In this document: one piece after another, positions 20,169-28,889 of the stretch | How positions within the stretch are numbered: position 1 is the stretch's first letter | How the letters are laid out: every line of letters begins with the position of its first letter | Notes under the pieces: model-generated | The model's input: the letters and a program-made list of their open reading frames with translations, nothing else | Databases searched by the model: none | What the model was told of the DNA's origin: nothing | Assembly: GCA_002923375.1 (NCBI GenBank) | Contig: BEIJ01000005.1 | Span: forward strand, 62,001 to 126,000 | Direction of reading: 5' to 3' | Length of the DNA stretch: 64,000 nucleotides | From: a bacterium HR33 | GTDB lineage: Bacteria > Gemmatimonadota > Gemmatimonadetes > Gemmatimonadales > GWC2-71-9 | Made by a program: the position numbers and the translations under genes

Positions 20169-20262
20169 AAGCGTCCACCTCTTGCTGATCAAACTGGAAA
20201 TGCGGCTGCCGGCATGCTACACGGCGGCCAGTGCCAGTTGCCGAATCGGGGTGCAGCCGGGG

Positions 20263-20613
20263 TCAGGCGGCCGGTGGAGCCCGCGCGCTTAGGCGAGAAA
20301 ATCCCTCGTAAGGTGAAAACGGATCGGGTCCGGGAGCGGGCTCTCCGCCCGTTTCAGGAGGCGGGCCGTCCAGGAGAGTGCGTACCGGACCCGAGGGAAG
20401 CTGGTAGTTGGAAGCACTGAGGCAGAGCCTGTCGCTGTGGATCCGGGGGCACTGGGCGGTGTGGCTGGATTCGAGCTTGAGTTCCGATTGCAGGACTTCG
20501 TTTTTGGCATGCACTAAGGGAGTGACTGCCGTGGCCGCCAAGTGGAGCGTCATCGCCGCCACCGCAGCCAGCCTCGCAAACCGCGATCGCGTGCCTACGA
20601 TCGGATCCATCAT
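20263..20613 (-). CDS. Small exported Cys/His-containing protein
   Basis: The 116-residue frame starts with ATG ATG and encodes a hydrophobic export-like segment (about residues 13-36, ending VTPLVHA), followed by a short region with alternating cysteine and histidine (SSHTAQCPRIHSDRLCLS, about 49-66) and a Pro-rich tail. I do not recognise a named family. The Cys/His spacing and its place immediately upstream of the metal-uptake genes suggest a metal-related periplasmic role, similar in style to DUF2946-type proteins, but this is speculative. About 94 bases separate it from the outer-membrane gene. Confidence 0.55.
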   Translation of the reverse strand: MMDPIVGTRSRFARLAAVAAMTLHLAATAVTPLVHAKNEVLQSELKLESSHTAQCPRIHSDRLCLSASNYQLPSGPVRTLLDGPPPETGGEPAPGPDPFSPYEGFSRLSARAPPAA

Positions 20614-20654
20614 CGGCTCAAACTAAATGCCGGTGCCCAAGTTGTGTAGGGCGC

Positions 20655-21737
20655 CTATCGCTTCACCGCCTCGATCAGAAGCTCGCCCACCCTGCTGCTC
20701 GTAAGGATGCCCGCGAACCGCTCTGCTCCCGGGCCCCCGGCGAAGAGTGGAACCATCTCGCCGGTGTGAGAGTTGGTGGTGTAACCGCCCGTGATCATCC
20801 CGGTGGAGTCGGGCTGGATTGCCAGGCCGCCGGTTTCGTGATCGGCTACCACCACGATCAACGTTTCCGGGCGGCCGCGCTGGTATTCTATGGCGGCGCC
20901 GATTGCCTGGTCGAAATCCAACATCTCGTCGATCACTTCCTGGAGCGGAGCGTTCTCGTGGCCGCGCCAGTCCGGCTGGGATCCTTCCACCATCAGGAAG
21001 AACCCTTCGGGATTCCGAGTCAGGACCGCCAAAGCGGCGAGGGTCATGTCGGCCAGGGAGGGGGATCGCCCCATGGCTTTGGGCATACCCTGTTCGGCGA
21101 ACAGTCCGAGGAGCCGCGCGGGTCCCCGCTTGGCCACCGGGAGCAACGAATCGGGAGAGGTTACGTAGGTGTAAGAGCGCAGCATTTGACCCAGGAGGTC
21201 CTGCCCGTCCGGTCTCTGGGCGGGGTCGAAGAACCTCCTGCCGCCTCCGAGCAGCACGGTTATTTCCTGCCGCGCCATCTGGGATGCGATCTCGAACTCT
21301 TCCGCGCGGCTGGCAACATGGGCCGCGAAGGAGGCGGGTGTTGCATGGGTGATGCTGGAAGTGGCCACCAGTCCGGTGGCCAGGCCCCGCTCCCGGGCGA
21401 TCTCCAGAACCGTCTTGCGCGGCAGGGAGTCCGGTCCCACGCCGATGGCCCCGTTGTACGTGCGGACACCGGTGGCGTAAGCGGTAGCTCCGGCCGCGCT
21501 GTCGGTGATGTAGCTGGTGCTACGAGTGTCCACCAAACCCACAACCGGGAGCTTTTGCACGGAGAGAGCGTCCGCGGCGAAGAGCGCTGCGGTCCAGTAG
21601 GCGATTCCGACCCCGTCGCCGATGAAAAGTATCACTCGGGTGGGAGTGCGCCGCTGCTGCGCCTCCAGTCGATGCGCGGCTGGCTGAATCGCGAGAATCG
21701 CCAGAAACGCTACGGTGTAACGGTAAATGGCTTTCAT
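20655..21737 (-). CDS. Alkaline phosphatase (PhoA family)
   Basis: This 360-residue exported phosphomonoesterase begins with a signal peptide (YTVAFLAILAIQPAAHRLEA). Family motifs are clear: VILFIGDGVG (metal Asp), the nucleophile region TDSAAGATAYATG, THATPASFAAHV, VEGSQPDWRGHENAP with the metal-binding Asp and His, VVADHETGGL, and SHTGEMVPLFA near the C-terminus. It is shorter than E. coli PhoA but covers the core fold. The ATG at 21737 is chosen over the in-frame 21815 start because it directly precedes the signal peptide. No Pho-box was identified upstream. Confidence 0.92.
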   Translation of the reverse strand: MKAIYRYTVAFLAILAIQPAAHRLEAQQRRTPTRVILFIGDGVGIAYWTAALFAADALSVQKLPVVGLVDTRSTSYITDSAAGATAYATGVRTYNGAIGVGPDSLPRKTVLEIARERGLATGLVATSSITHATPASFAAHVASRAEEFEIASQMARQEITVLLGGGRRFFDPAQRPDGQDLLGQMLRSYTYVTSPDSLLPVAKRGPARLLGLFAEQGMPKAMGRSPSLADMTLAALAVLTRNPEGFFLMVEGSQPDWRGHENAPLQEVIDEMLDFDQAIGAAIEYQRGRPETLIVVVADHETGGLAIQPDSTGMITGGYTTNSHTGEMVPLFAGGPGAERFAGILTSSRVGELLIEAVKR

Positions 21738-21847
21738 GTTGCAGTTATACCTTTCCCAGAGACTGAGAGTTCGGTTTAGAAGGACTTTTCTTGCCTTCCC
21801 TACCTCCCTTTTCAAAGGCGCGCCGTAAAACTTCTCTGCCCGATCAG

Positions 21848-22723
21848 CTAAGGTTCCTTGCGGCTCGGCCTTCGGTTGCTCGCGTACGCTCTCAGGCGCC
21901 GCAGCATCCGGCGATCGTGCCGGACCGGATCGTCCCCTTTGGGCGTTTCGATGATCTTGATCACCGAGTCGAATCGCCGATCGCGCATTATGCGCCGGAA
22001 CGGTTCAGGTCCCAGCTCGCCTTCGCCGATCCAGGCGTGGCGATCGCGGCGCGAGCCTAAGGGGTACCGGGAGTCGTTGAGGTGCAGGCAACGAAGGTGC
22101 CGCAGACCTATAATTCGGTCCCACTCCTTCCAGACCCCGTCAAAATCGCGCGCCAGATCGTATCCGGCAGCGTAAATATGGCAAGTATCGGCGCAAAAGC
22201 CTACGCGCCGGCGCCAGGGCTCCCTGATCAGCCGGCGCAATCGGGCGAGTTCCTCGAACCGCCAGCCCAATGCGGTGCCGGTTCCCGCGGTGGTCTCGAT
22301 CAAGATGGAAGGCCCCGCCACGGCCTGCAGGCAGCGCTGGTAAGCGGCGGCGTTGCGGCGCAGTCCGGCTTCAAGGTCGTCGTGGAAGTTGCCCGGATGA
22401 GTGACCACATAAGGAATGCCCAGCCGGCTGCATCTCTCGAGTTCTTTGCGGAAAGCCGCCACCGAGCGGCGCCACAGAACCGGGTCCGGAGACGCCAGGT
22501 TGATCAAATAAGCATCGTGCGAGACCACCGCGAGCAGCCCGTTTGCTTTCACCGATTCCCGAAATCGGGCGACCGCCGCATCGTCCAGCTTGGGCTCGCG
22601 CCACTGATTGGGACTCTTGGTGAACACCTGGACAGCCGTGGCTCCGATCTCCCGCGCTCTGGCCGCTGCCAGATGCAGGCCTCCGGCCACGGACACATGG
22701 GCCCCTAAGAGAAGCTGACTCAT
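21848..22723 (-). CDS. nfo: Endonuclease IV (AP endonuclease)
   Basis: The 291-residue enzyme cleaves DNA at abasic sites in base-excision repair. Motifs of the three-zinc TIM-barrel family are all present: LGAHVSVAGGL at the N-terminus, FTKSPNQW, VVSHDAYLINLASP, VTHPGNFHDD, ILIETTAGTGTALGWRFEEL, FCADTCHIYAAGYD, HLNDSRYPLGSRRDRHAWIGEG and IIETPKGDD. Length matches Nfo. It is divergent from the TetR gene across a 195-base region containing repeats. Downstream is alkaline phosphatase on the same strand, 110 bases away. Confidence 0.97.
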   Translation of the reverse strand: MSQLLLGAHVSVAGGLHLAAARAREIGATAVQVFTKSPNQWREPKLDDAAVARFRESVKANGLLAVVSHDAYLINLASPDPVLWRRSVAAFRKELERCSRLGIPYVVTHPGNFHDDLEAGLRRNAAAYQRCLQAVAGPSILIETTAGTGTALGWRFEELARLRRLIREPWRRRVGFCADTCHIYAAGYDLARDFDGVWKEWDRIIGLRHLRCLHLNDSRYPLGSRRDRHAWIGEGELGPEPFRRIMRDRRFDSVIKIIETPKGDDPVRHDRRMLRRLRAYASNRRPSRKEP

Positions 22724-22745
22724 TTCACCCGCACCTTGTAGGAGG

Positions 22746-22837
22746 GGGAAGATAACTCGGGCAGCCTCGGGTTACCCGACAGCGTGGCGCGGGTCATGAG
22801 GCCGCGCCTCAGTAAGAGCGGGAAGCTAACTCGGGCA
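22746..22837. repeat. Direct repeat pair in the nfo-tetR intergenic region
   Basis: GGGAAGATAACTCGGGCA at 22746-22763 recurs as GGGAAGCTAACTCGGGCA at 22820-22837, 17 of 18 bases identical and 74 bases apart. Just after the first copy is a perfect inverted repeat TCGGGT-T-ACCCGA (22767-22779). The core GATAACTC also appears at 3577 and 42294. Confidence 0.6.
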
Positions 22838-22896
22838 CCGCACCTGCGAGTGCCGTTCGCTGGCTTGCGCGGGACCGAGGGCATCGATAAATTCAG

Positions 22897-22918
22897 ACGT
22901 ATGTATGAGAACATACGT
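22897..22918. promoter_or_regulatory. Perfect inverted repeat, likely operator of the TetR regulator
   Basis: ACGTATGT (22897-22904) and ACATACGT (22911-22918) are perfect 8-base arms around a 6-base spacer. The right arm abuts the ATG of the TetR gene at 22919. A GATAAA at 22886 could be a -10 element. Autorepression of the exporter operon is the natural inference. Confidence 0.75.
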
Positions 22919-23542
22919 ATGACTGATACCCGCAGAGCTTCCCAGTCTCGAACGCGCAGTCGCCTGATTCAGGCCGGAAGGGAGCTATTTCCTAGGCTAG
23001 GCTACGATGGATGCTCGGTGCGAGCGCTCACTCGCAAAGCCGGTGCGAATCTCGGGGCTGTCACCTACTACTTCGGGTCCAAACGCCAGCTATACGAGGA
23101 AGTGCTGGCCACCTTTGCCGAGCCGCTGCGCGCCAGGGTCGCCCAAGCTGCCGCCGGGGAAGGATCCCCGCTCGAGCGTATAGAACGCGTGGCCCGTGCC
23201 TTCTTCCAGTACCTTCTGGAAGAGCCCGACATGCCACGCATTTTGTTGCACCAACTCCTCTCGGAACGTCCCATGCCGGAGGTCGCGAAACGTGCTCTTC
23301 AGGCCAACCACGGGACCGTTGCTCAACTGATTCTGGAGGGACAGCGGGAAGGAAGCATAAGGCAAGGAGATCCTCGCCTCATGGCGATCAGCGTGGCCTC
23401 TCAGCCACTGATCGCGGCGATCATGCGCTCGGTGCTTCAGGAAGCTGTGGCGATCGACCCGCAGGAGCGGGAGACTCACGCTCGCTTTGTGGAGAACGCA
23501 GTGGCTTTCATACGGGGCGGCCTGGCTGCCAGGAAGGAGTAA
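22919..23542 (+). CDS. TetR/AcrR-family transcriptional regulator
   Basis: The 207-residue protein has an N-terminal helix-turn-helix (about 12-58) with LIQAGRELFPRLGYDGCSVRA and the recognition segment AGANLGAVTYYFGSKRQLY, as in CecR-type TetR regulators. The C-terminal ligand-binding half is helical and includes LLEEPDMPRILLHQLL. It heads the exporter operon, as cecR heads ybhGFSR in E. coli. The ATG at 22919 directly follows the palindromic operator and lacks a Shine-Dalgarno; ATG at 22901 is an alternative. Both options suggest a leaderless or nearly leaderless transcript. Confidence 0.93.
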   Translation: MTDTRRASQSRTRSRLIQAGRELFPRLGYDGCSVRALTRKAGANLGAVTYYFGSKRQLYEEVLATFAEPLRARVAQAAAGEGSPLERIERVARAFFQYLLEEPDMPRILLHQLLSERPMPEVAKRALQANHGTVAQLILEGQREGSIRQGDPRLMAISVASQPLIAAIMRSVLQEAVAIDPQERETHARFVENAVAFIRGGLAARKE

Positions 23543-23548
23543 GGAGTG

Positions 23549-24892
23549 ATGCGACCCTTCGCGTGGACCTGGGGGCTGCTGATTTGCTGGTCGTTTCGTT
23601 CTGCCGCGATCGCCCAGGTTGCCGGGGGACTGACTCTCGAGGAAGCGGTTCGCCGCGCTTTGCAGGTTCACCCTCAGGTTCAGGCGGCGCGAGCCAGAAC
23701 CGGAGCGGCGCAGGCAGCGGGCGCGGAGGTTGGGGCGCGTAGATTGCCTCAGTTCGCTCTCTCGGCCACAGCTACTCGATTCGAGGAGCCGATGATCGTG
23801 GCTCCCCTTCACGGGTTCGATATCCGCAACCCGCCGATTTTCGATCGCACTCTTATCCAGGGGAGCGTCAATCTGTCCTACACTTTGTTCGACGGAGGAG
23901 CGCGGCGCGGCCGCGTGCGAGCCGCCCGTGCCGAAGCCGAGCGAGCGCGGTGGGAAGAGTCAGCGGCGGAAGGAGGGCTGATAGCGGAGGTGGCGCGCCG
24001 GTATCTGGAGGTGCTGACCGCGTCGGGAATTTGGGATGCGCGCCGGGAAGGTGTTGGGGCTCTGGCGGCGGAGAGCGTGCGCGTGGAGCGCGCGCTGGGG
24101 GAAGGACGTGCAGCGCGGGTCCAGCTGCTTCAGGTGTCGGCCGCGTTGGCTCAGGCGAGAGCCGAGGAAGTGGCTGCCGCCGGAAGGCTGGAGGTTGCCC
24201 GCAACGAGCTGGCCCGGGCGATCGGTTTGGCGAGCTGGACCGAGGAGCTGGGTTCTTTGCGGGAAGTACGCATGCGTGAGGCGGTCCTTCCCGATGTGGA
24301 GCAGCTGAGAAGGCGAGCTCGGGAATCCAATCCCGATCTTGTGGCCGCCGCGCGCCGGGTGGAGGCTGCGCGCGGTTCGCGGGCGGCAGCGCTCGCCCAA
24401 TGGTTGCCCCAGGTGGACGTGGTGGGCGGCTATCTGGGATTCGGAAGCGGGCAGGGCGATTTTGTGGCCGAGTGGCAGTTCGGAGCGAGACTGAGTTATC
24501 CCCTCTTTGCCGGCGGCGCGCGGGCTGCGGCGGTGCGGCGTGCAGGCTACGAGGTTGCTGCGGCCGAGGCGATACGCGGCGCAGTGGAACAGGAGCTGAT
24601 GGGCGCGTTGGACCGCGCCATAGCCGCTTACCGCGAGGCGGAAGCTCGAGTCGCGGCCGGAACGACAGCCGTGGCTCACTTCGAAGAGCTCAAGAGAATC
24701 GAGCAGTTACGGCTGGAGACCGGTGCCGGGACGGAGTTGGATTTCCTGCGGGCGGAGGCCGATCTGAGGCGGGCGCAGGCGGCTCTGCTGGAGGCCCGTC
24801 ATGCGCTGCTGCTTTCTCGGATCGAACTTGCCCGCCTTACCGGTGAGCTCGATGCCGGTTGGCTGGCGGAGCATTTGGAGGAGGTACGATGA
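23549..24892 (+). CDS. TolC-family outer-membrane efflux protein
   Basis: The 447-residue protein has a signal peptide (about 1-23) and two repeats of the TolC fold, with long Ala/Glu/Arg-rich helices and strand segments such as QGSVNLSYTLFDGGARRGRVR and FGARLSYPLFAGGARAAAVR, which are diagnostic for the family. It would form the periplasm-spanning exit duct for the downstream HlyD/ABC pump. The ATG at 23549 is 9 bases after AAGGAG; a GTG immediately before it is in frame. The 3' end overlaps the hlyD-like gene by ATGA. Unlike the E. coli ybh operon, this one carries its own channel gene. Confidence 0.95.
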   Translation: MRPFAWTWGLLICWSFRSAAIAQVAGGLTLEEAVRRALQVHPQVQAARARTGAAQAAGAEVGARRLPQFALSATATRFEEPMIVAPLHGFDIRNPPIFDRTLIQGSVNLSYTLFDGGARRGRVRAARAEAERARWEESAAEGGLIAEVARRYLEVLTASGIWDARREGVGALAAESVRVERALGEGRAARVQLLQVSAALAQARAEEVAAAGRLEVARNELARAIGLASWTEELGSLREVRMREAVLPDVEQLRRRARESNPDLVAAARRVEAARGSRAAALAQWLPQVDVVGGYLGFGSGQGDFVAEWQFGARLSYPLFAGGARAAAVRRAGYEVAAAEAIRGAVEQELMGALDRAIAAYREAEARVAAGTTAVAHFEELKRIEQLRLETGAGTELDFLRAEADLRRAQAALLEARHALLLSRIELARLTGELDAGWLAEHLEEVR

Positions 24893-25890
24893 CCAAGAGG
24901 AAGAGAGCGGGGCTGGCGGCTGCCGGTGGAGTGTTGCTCGCCGTGCTGATCGGTGTTGCGGTGTGTAGCCAGCGGGGCAGGGAGGAGGAGATTTCCGCTT
25001 CGGGGACGGTGGAGGCGACGGAGATCGAGCTGGGCTTTCAGGTGCCGGGGCGCATCGAGCGCGTCGCGGTGCGCGAAGGGGACCGGGTCGAGGCGGGCCA
25101 GGAGCTGGCCTGGCTGGATCGCCGGGAACTGGAGGCGCGGGTCCGCTCCGCTCGGGCTCAGCTGGCTGCGGCACGGGCCCGCTTGGCGGAGCTGGAGGAG
25201 GGGTTCAGGCCGGAGGAGGTGGAGCAGGCTCGGGCCAATCTTGCCGCAGCCAGCCAGCGCTTGGAGGATGCCAGGCGGAGTCTGGAGCGCTCCAAGCGGC
25301 TTTTTGAAGGAGGGGCGATAAGTCGGGAGCAGCTCGATCGCGAGGAGACGGCCTTTGCGGTGGCGGAGGCGCAGTACCGGGCGGCGAAGGAGCAGTTGGA
25401 TCTGATGGAGCGCGGGCCCCGGATTCAGATCATAGAGGCGCAGCGGGCCGCGGTACGGCAGGCTGAAGCAACGGTAGCTCAAGCGGAAGCGGCTCTGGAG
25501 GGTGCGGTCATCAAGTCGCCGATCTCCGGTGTGATCTCGGTGCAGCAGCGTCATCCGGGCGAGGTGGTGGCCGCTGGGGTTCCGGTCCTTACGGTCATCG
25601 ATCCGGATGACCGCTGGGTGAGGATTTACGTAAGGGGAGACCAAGTGGGCCGGGTGTCGCTGGGGCAGGAGGCGGAGATTAGGGCCGACGCATATCCCGA
25701 CAGGGTGTATCGCGGCAGAGTGGTGTACATCGCGGACGAAGCCGAGTTTACGCCGCGCAATGTTCAGACGCGGGAAGATCGGGTGAGGCTGGTTTATCGG
25801 ATGAAGGTGGCCGTAGTGGGCGATTCCTCCTACGACCTCAAGCCGGGCCTGCCGGCGGACGTCCGGTTGGTGGCGCTGCAGCGGCGTTGA
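24889..25890 (+). CDS. HlyD/YbhG-like membrane fusion protein
   Basis: The 333-residue periplasmic adaptor has one N-terminal membrane anchor (about 8-26), a beta-barrel/lipoyl half beginning SASGTVEATEIELGFQVPGRI, an extended coiled-coil hairpin (about 75-200) and the returning lipoyl strand AVIKSPISGVISVQQRHPGEVV. This is the YbhG/EmrA type. The ATG at 24889 overlaps the TolC stop and has a strong GGAGGAGG site. A 12-base palindrome TTCAGCGCTGAA lies in the 22-base gap before the ABC gene. It should join the inner-membrane ABC pump to the TolC-like duct. Confidence 0.95.
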   Translation: MTKRKRAGLAAAGGVLLAVLIGVAVCSQRGREEEISASGTVEATEIELGFQVPGRIERVAVREGDRVEAGQELAWLDRRELEARVRSARAQLAAARARLAELEEGFRPEEVEQARANLAAASQRLEDARRSLERSKRLFEGGAISREQLDREETAFAVAEAQYRAAKEQLDLMERGPRIQIIEAQRAAVRQAEATVAQAEAALEGAVIKSPISGVISVQQRHPGEVVAAGVPVLTVIDPDDRWVRIYVRGDQVGRVSLGQEAEIRADAYPDRVYRGRVVYIADEAEFTPRNVQTREDRVRLVYRMKVAVVGDSSYDLKPGLPADVRLVALQRR

Positions 25891-25912
25891 GCGTTCAGCG
25901 CTGAAAGTTCCG

Positions 25913-26839
25913 GTGAACCCTTTTGCAGTGGAGGTTTCGAACTTGGGCCGGCGTTTCGGTCCGGTGGTGGCGGTGGAGAACCTGAACTTTTCCGTGGAGC
26001 GCGGGGAGCTCTTTGGGATTGTGGGTCCGGACGGTGCGGGTAAGACCACCACTTTGCGGATGCTGGCCGGAGTGCTGCGCCCCACGGCGGGTGACGCGCG
26101 AGTGTGCGGCGCGAGCGTGGTCCGGGATCCCGAGGAGGTGAAGCGCCGGATCGGCTACGTGTCCCAGCGTTTCGGCCTCTACCAAGATCTCACGGTTCGC
26201 GAGAATCTCGACTTTTACGCCGATCTTTATCGCGTCCCGCGGGAGCTTCGGGTTTCCCGGATGGAGCGTCTCTATCGTTTCTCCGGGCTGGGCGAGTTCC
26301 AGGATCGGCTGGCGGGTAATCTCTCCGGCGGTATGAAGCAGAAGCTTGGGCTTTGTTGCGCTCTGATCCACGAGCCGGAGGTGCTGTTTCTGGACGAGCC
26401 CACCTTTGGGGTCGATCCCATTTCGCGGCGGGATCTGTGGATCCTGGTTCACGAGATGGTGGCGCGGGGTGTGACCGTGGTGGTTTCCACGGCCTATCTG
26501 GACGAAGCGGAGCGCTGCGATCGGATAGCGGTGTTGGACCGCGGTGCGCTCTTGGCGGTGGATTCTCCGGCCCGGTTGCAAGCTTCTTTGGGCGGGAAGA
26601 TCTGGTCGGTGCGGGCGGACGATCTGCCGCGGGCTCAGGCGGTGTTGAGGTCCTTGCCGGGAGTGCGGCGGGTAACGCGGTTTGGCGACGCCCTTCATCT
26701 CACTTTGACCGACCCGCAGCGCGATCAACGGCGGGTGATAGACGCTCTGGGCCGTGAGGGCATCGCGCTTTTGGGAGCGGAGGAGGTGGAGCCTTCTTTG
26801 GAGGACGTGTTCATGGAAATGACCCAGAACCGGCCGTGA
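25913..26839 (+). CDS. ABC transporter ATP-binding protein (YbhF N-half type)
   Basis: The 308-residue ATPase has Walker A GPDGAGKTT (about 39-47), signature LSGGMKQKLG, Walker B EVLFLDEPTFGVD and the following switch region. It is the DrrA/YbhF-like class with a C-terminal extension after the nucleotide-binding domain. In E. coli YbhF two such domains are fused; here they are separate adjacent genes. The start is GTG at 25913. Its stop overlaps the next ATG (TGATG). Its canonical signature contrasts with the degenerate one in the partner. Confidence 0.95.
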   Translation: MNPFAVEVSNLGRRFGPVVAVENLNFSVERGELFGIVGPDGAGKTTTLRMLAGVLRPTAGDARVCGASVVRDPEEVKRRIGYVSQRFGLYQDLTVRENLDFYADLYRVPRELRVSRMERLYRFSGLGEFQDRLAGNLSGGMKQKLGLCCALIHEPEVLFLDEPTFGVDPISRRDLWILVHEMVARGVTVVVSTAYLDEAERCDRIAVLDRGALLAVDSPARLQASLGGKIWSVRADDLPRAQAVLRSLPGVRRVTRFGDALHLTLTDPQRDQRRVIDALGREGIALLGAEEVEPSLEDVFMEMTQNRP

Positions 26840-27777
26840 TGGTTCAGGCGGTCGAAGCGGTGGAGCTCACGCGCCGGTTCGGCGACTTCGTTGCAGTGGA
26901 TCGGGTGAGTTTCACTGTGGCGCGGGGGGAAGTATTCGGTTTCCTGGGTCCCAACGGCGCGGGCAAGACCACCACCATCAAGATGCTCACCGGGCTCCTG
27001 GCGCCCTCTTCCGGGACGGCGCGGGTGGCGGGCCACGATGTGGTTACCGACCCGCGCTCGGTGCGCCAGCAGCTGGGCTACATGTCGCAGCTTTTTTCCC
27101 TTTATTCCGACCTTACGGTGGAGGAGAATATCCGGCTCTTCGCCGGTCTGTACGGGGTGACGGGCAAGCGGTATCGGGAGCGGCGAGATTGGGTTTTGGA
27201 GATGGCGGGGCTCCAGGAGTACCGCGATCGTTTGACCGGGGAGCTGGCTCTGGGTCACAAGCAGAGACTGGCGTTGGGATGCGCGGTACTGCACCAACCT
27301 CCGATCCTTTTTCTGGACGAGCCCACGTCCGGCGTCGATCCGATTTCGCGCCGGTCCTTCTGGGAACTGATCTACCAGCTGGCCCGGGAAGGTACCACGG
27401 TCTTGGTGAGCACCCATTACATGGACGAGGCGGAGTACTGCTATCGGTTGGCCCTGATGCACCGGGGGCGGCTGATCGCTTTGGACCGCCCGGGTGCGTT
27501 GAGGCGGAGGGTTACAGTTCCGATTTTGGAGGTGGAGGTGGACGATGCTGCCCGGGCGGTAGAGGTGCTGGCTGGCGTTCCCGGGGTTCTGGAGGCGGCG
27601 ATGTTCGGGCGTAGGGTGCACGCCATGGTGGAGGAAGAATCGTCCGGCAGGAAAGAAGTGGCGGAGCGGCTGGCGGGGGCGGGTCTTTCGGTGAGCGCGA
27701 TCAGACCCGTGGCTCCGTCGCTGGAAGACGTCTTCGTGGCGCTGGTGCGGCGGAGTTCGGGAGAAGGGTCATGGTGA
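26839..27777 (+). CDS. ABC transporter ATP-binding protein with degenerate signature (YbhF C-half type)
   Basis: The 312-residue protein has Walker A GPNGAGKTT (about 38-46) and Walker B PPILFLDEPTSGVD, but the ABC signature reads LALGHKQRLALG instead of LSGG. The same kind of substitution is, from memory, seen in the second domain of YbhF. Together with the preceding gene it should form an asymmetric ATPase pair powering the two downstream permeases. The ATG at 26839 overlaps the previous stop, and its 3' end overlaps the permease start by 7 bases. Confidence 0.94.
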   Translation: MVQAVEAVELTRRFGDFVAVDRVSFTVARGEVFGFLGPNGAGKTTTIKMLTGLLAPSSGTARVAGHDVVTDPRSVRQQLGYMSQLFSLYSDLTVEENIRLFAGLYGVTGKRYRERRDWVLEMAGLQEYRDRLTGELALGHKQRLALGCAVLHQPPILFLDEPTSGVDPISRRSFWELIYQLAREGTTVLVSTHYMDEAEYCYRLALMHRGRLIALDRPGALRRRVTVPILEVEVDDAARAVEVLAGVPGVLEAAMFGRRVHAMVEEESSGRKEVAERLAGAGLSVSAIRPVAPSLEDVFVALVRRSSGEGSW

Positions 27778-28889
27778 ACCGCGGCCGGCTTTGGGCCATA
27801 GCTCGCAAGGAGGCGATCCAGCTCAGACGCGATCCCCGGAGTTTGGCGCTCGCCTTTTTGCTGCCGTTGTTTCTCATCGTCTTCTTCGGCTACGCCATAA
27901 GCTTCGACGTCAAGGACATCAGGCTGGGAGTGCTGGACTACTCCCAGGGACCCGCGAGCCGGAGGCTGGTAGAGTCGTTTCAAGCTTCGGGATATTTCCA
28001 GGTCACTCGGTGGTTCGCGGATCCGCGGGAAATGGAGCGGGCGCTAGGAAGAGGTTTGGTCCGGCTGGCGCTGGTGATCCCTCCGGACTTCGAGGGGAGA
28101 CTCGGCAGCGGGCGGGCCGCCCCCTTGCAGCTCCTCTTGGACGGGAGCGATGCGGCGACCGCGGCGGTGGCTCAGAACTACGCCGAGGCGATAGTTGCGC
28201 GCTTTGCCGCCGAGAACACTCTGCGGGGTATGGAACTCCGGCTGCCGGTGGAAGCGGAGATCCGGATCTGGTACAACCAGACGCTGGAGAGCAGGAATAT
28301 GGTGGTCCCCGGACTGGTGGCGGTGATCATGTCGATCATCGCCGCCATGCTGACCGCGCTCACCATTGCGAGGGAGTGGGAACGGGGAACGATGGAGCAG
28401 CTCATCTCGACGCCGGTGACCCGTACGGAAGTCGTCTTGGGGAAGCTCCTGCCCTACATGGCGATCGGGCTGGCGGATGTGGCGGCGGCGATAACGGCTG
28501 GGCGCTTCGTCTTCGGGGTGCCGCTCAGGGGAGATCTTCTCCTGCTTGCCGTGCTCACGCTGCTCTTCCTGGTGGGGGCGCTGGGCGTGGGTATGAGCAT
28601 CTCCGCCCTGGTCAAATCCCAGCTTCTGGCGACCCAGGCGGCGATCATGTTGACCTACCTTCCGGCAATTCTTCTTTCGGGCTTCGTTTTTTCGATCAGC
28701 ACCATGCCCTGGGTATTGCAGGCCATCACTCACGTGGTGCCGGCCCGCTACTACGTGGCGGTCACTCGCGGGATCTTTCTCAAGGCGGTGGGTGCGGGCG
28801 TTCTGTGGGTCGATGTGGTGGCTATGGTGCTGTTTGCGGCGGCGGGATTGGGTCTCGCCTTGGCGGCGTTTCGGAAGGAGCTAGGCTGA
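27771..28889 (+). CDS. ABC-2 type permease (YbhS-like)
   Basis: The 372-residue inner-membrane subunit has one N-terminal helix (FLLPLFLIVFFGYAISF), a large periplasmic domain (about 45-170), and five C-terminal helices including VPGLVAVIMSIIAAMLTALT and the ABC2 signature region GTMEQLISTPVTRTEVVLGKLLPY. This is the YbhS/YbhR topology. It overlaps the ATPase gene upstream and the paralogous permease downstream (TGATG). It is likely one half of a heterodimeric channel for small hydrophobic compounds; the substrate is unknown. Confidence 0.94.
   Translation: MVNRGRLWAIARKEAIQLRRDPRSLALAFLLPLFLIVFFGYAISFDVKDIRLGVLDYSQGPASRRLVESFQASGYFQVTRWFADPREMERALGRGLVRLALVIPPDFEGRLGSGRAAPLQLLLDGSDAATAAVAQNYAEAIVARFAAENTLRGMELRLPVEAEIRIWYNQTLESRNMVVPGLVAVIMSIIAAMLTALTIAREWERGTMEQLISTPVTRTEVVLGKLLPYMAIGLADVAAAITAGRFVFGVPLRGDLLLLAVLTLLFLVGALGVGMSISALVKSQLLATQAAIMLTYLPAILLSGFVFSISTMPWVLQAITHVVPARYYVAVTRGIFLKAVGAGVLWVDVVAMVLFAAAGLGLALAAFRKELG

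Noticed and set aside
25894-25905. 12-base palindrome TTCAGCGCTGAA between hlyD and ABC genes as an operator
   Set aside because: It is short, lies inside an operon and has no promoter beside it; noted only in the gene entry.
28044-28733. Minus-strand frame opposite the YbhS-like permease
   Set aside because: The permease has clear topology and family motifs; the opposite frame is His/Arg/Gln-rich and lacks any domain.
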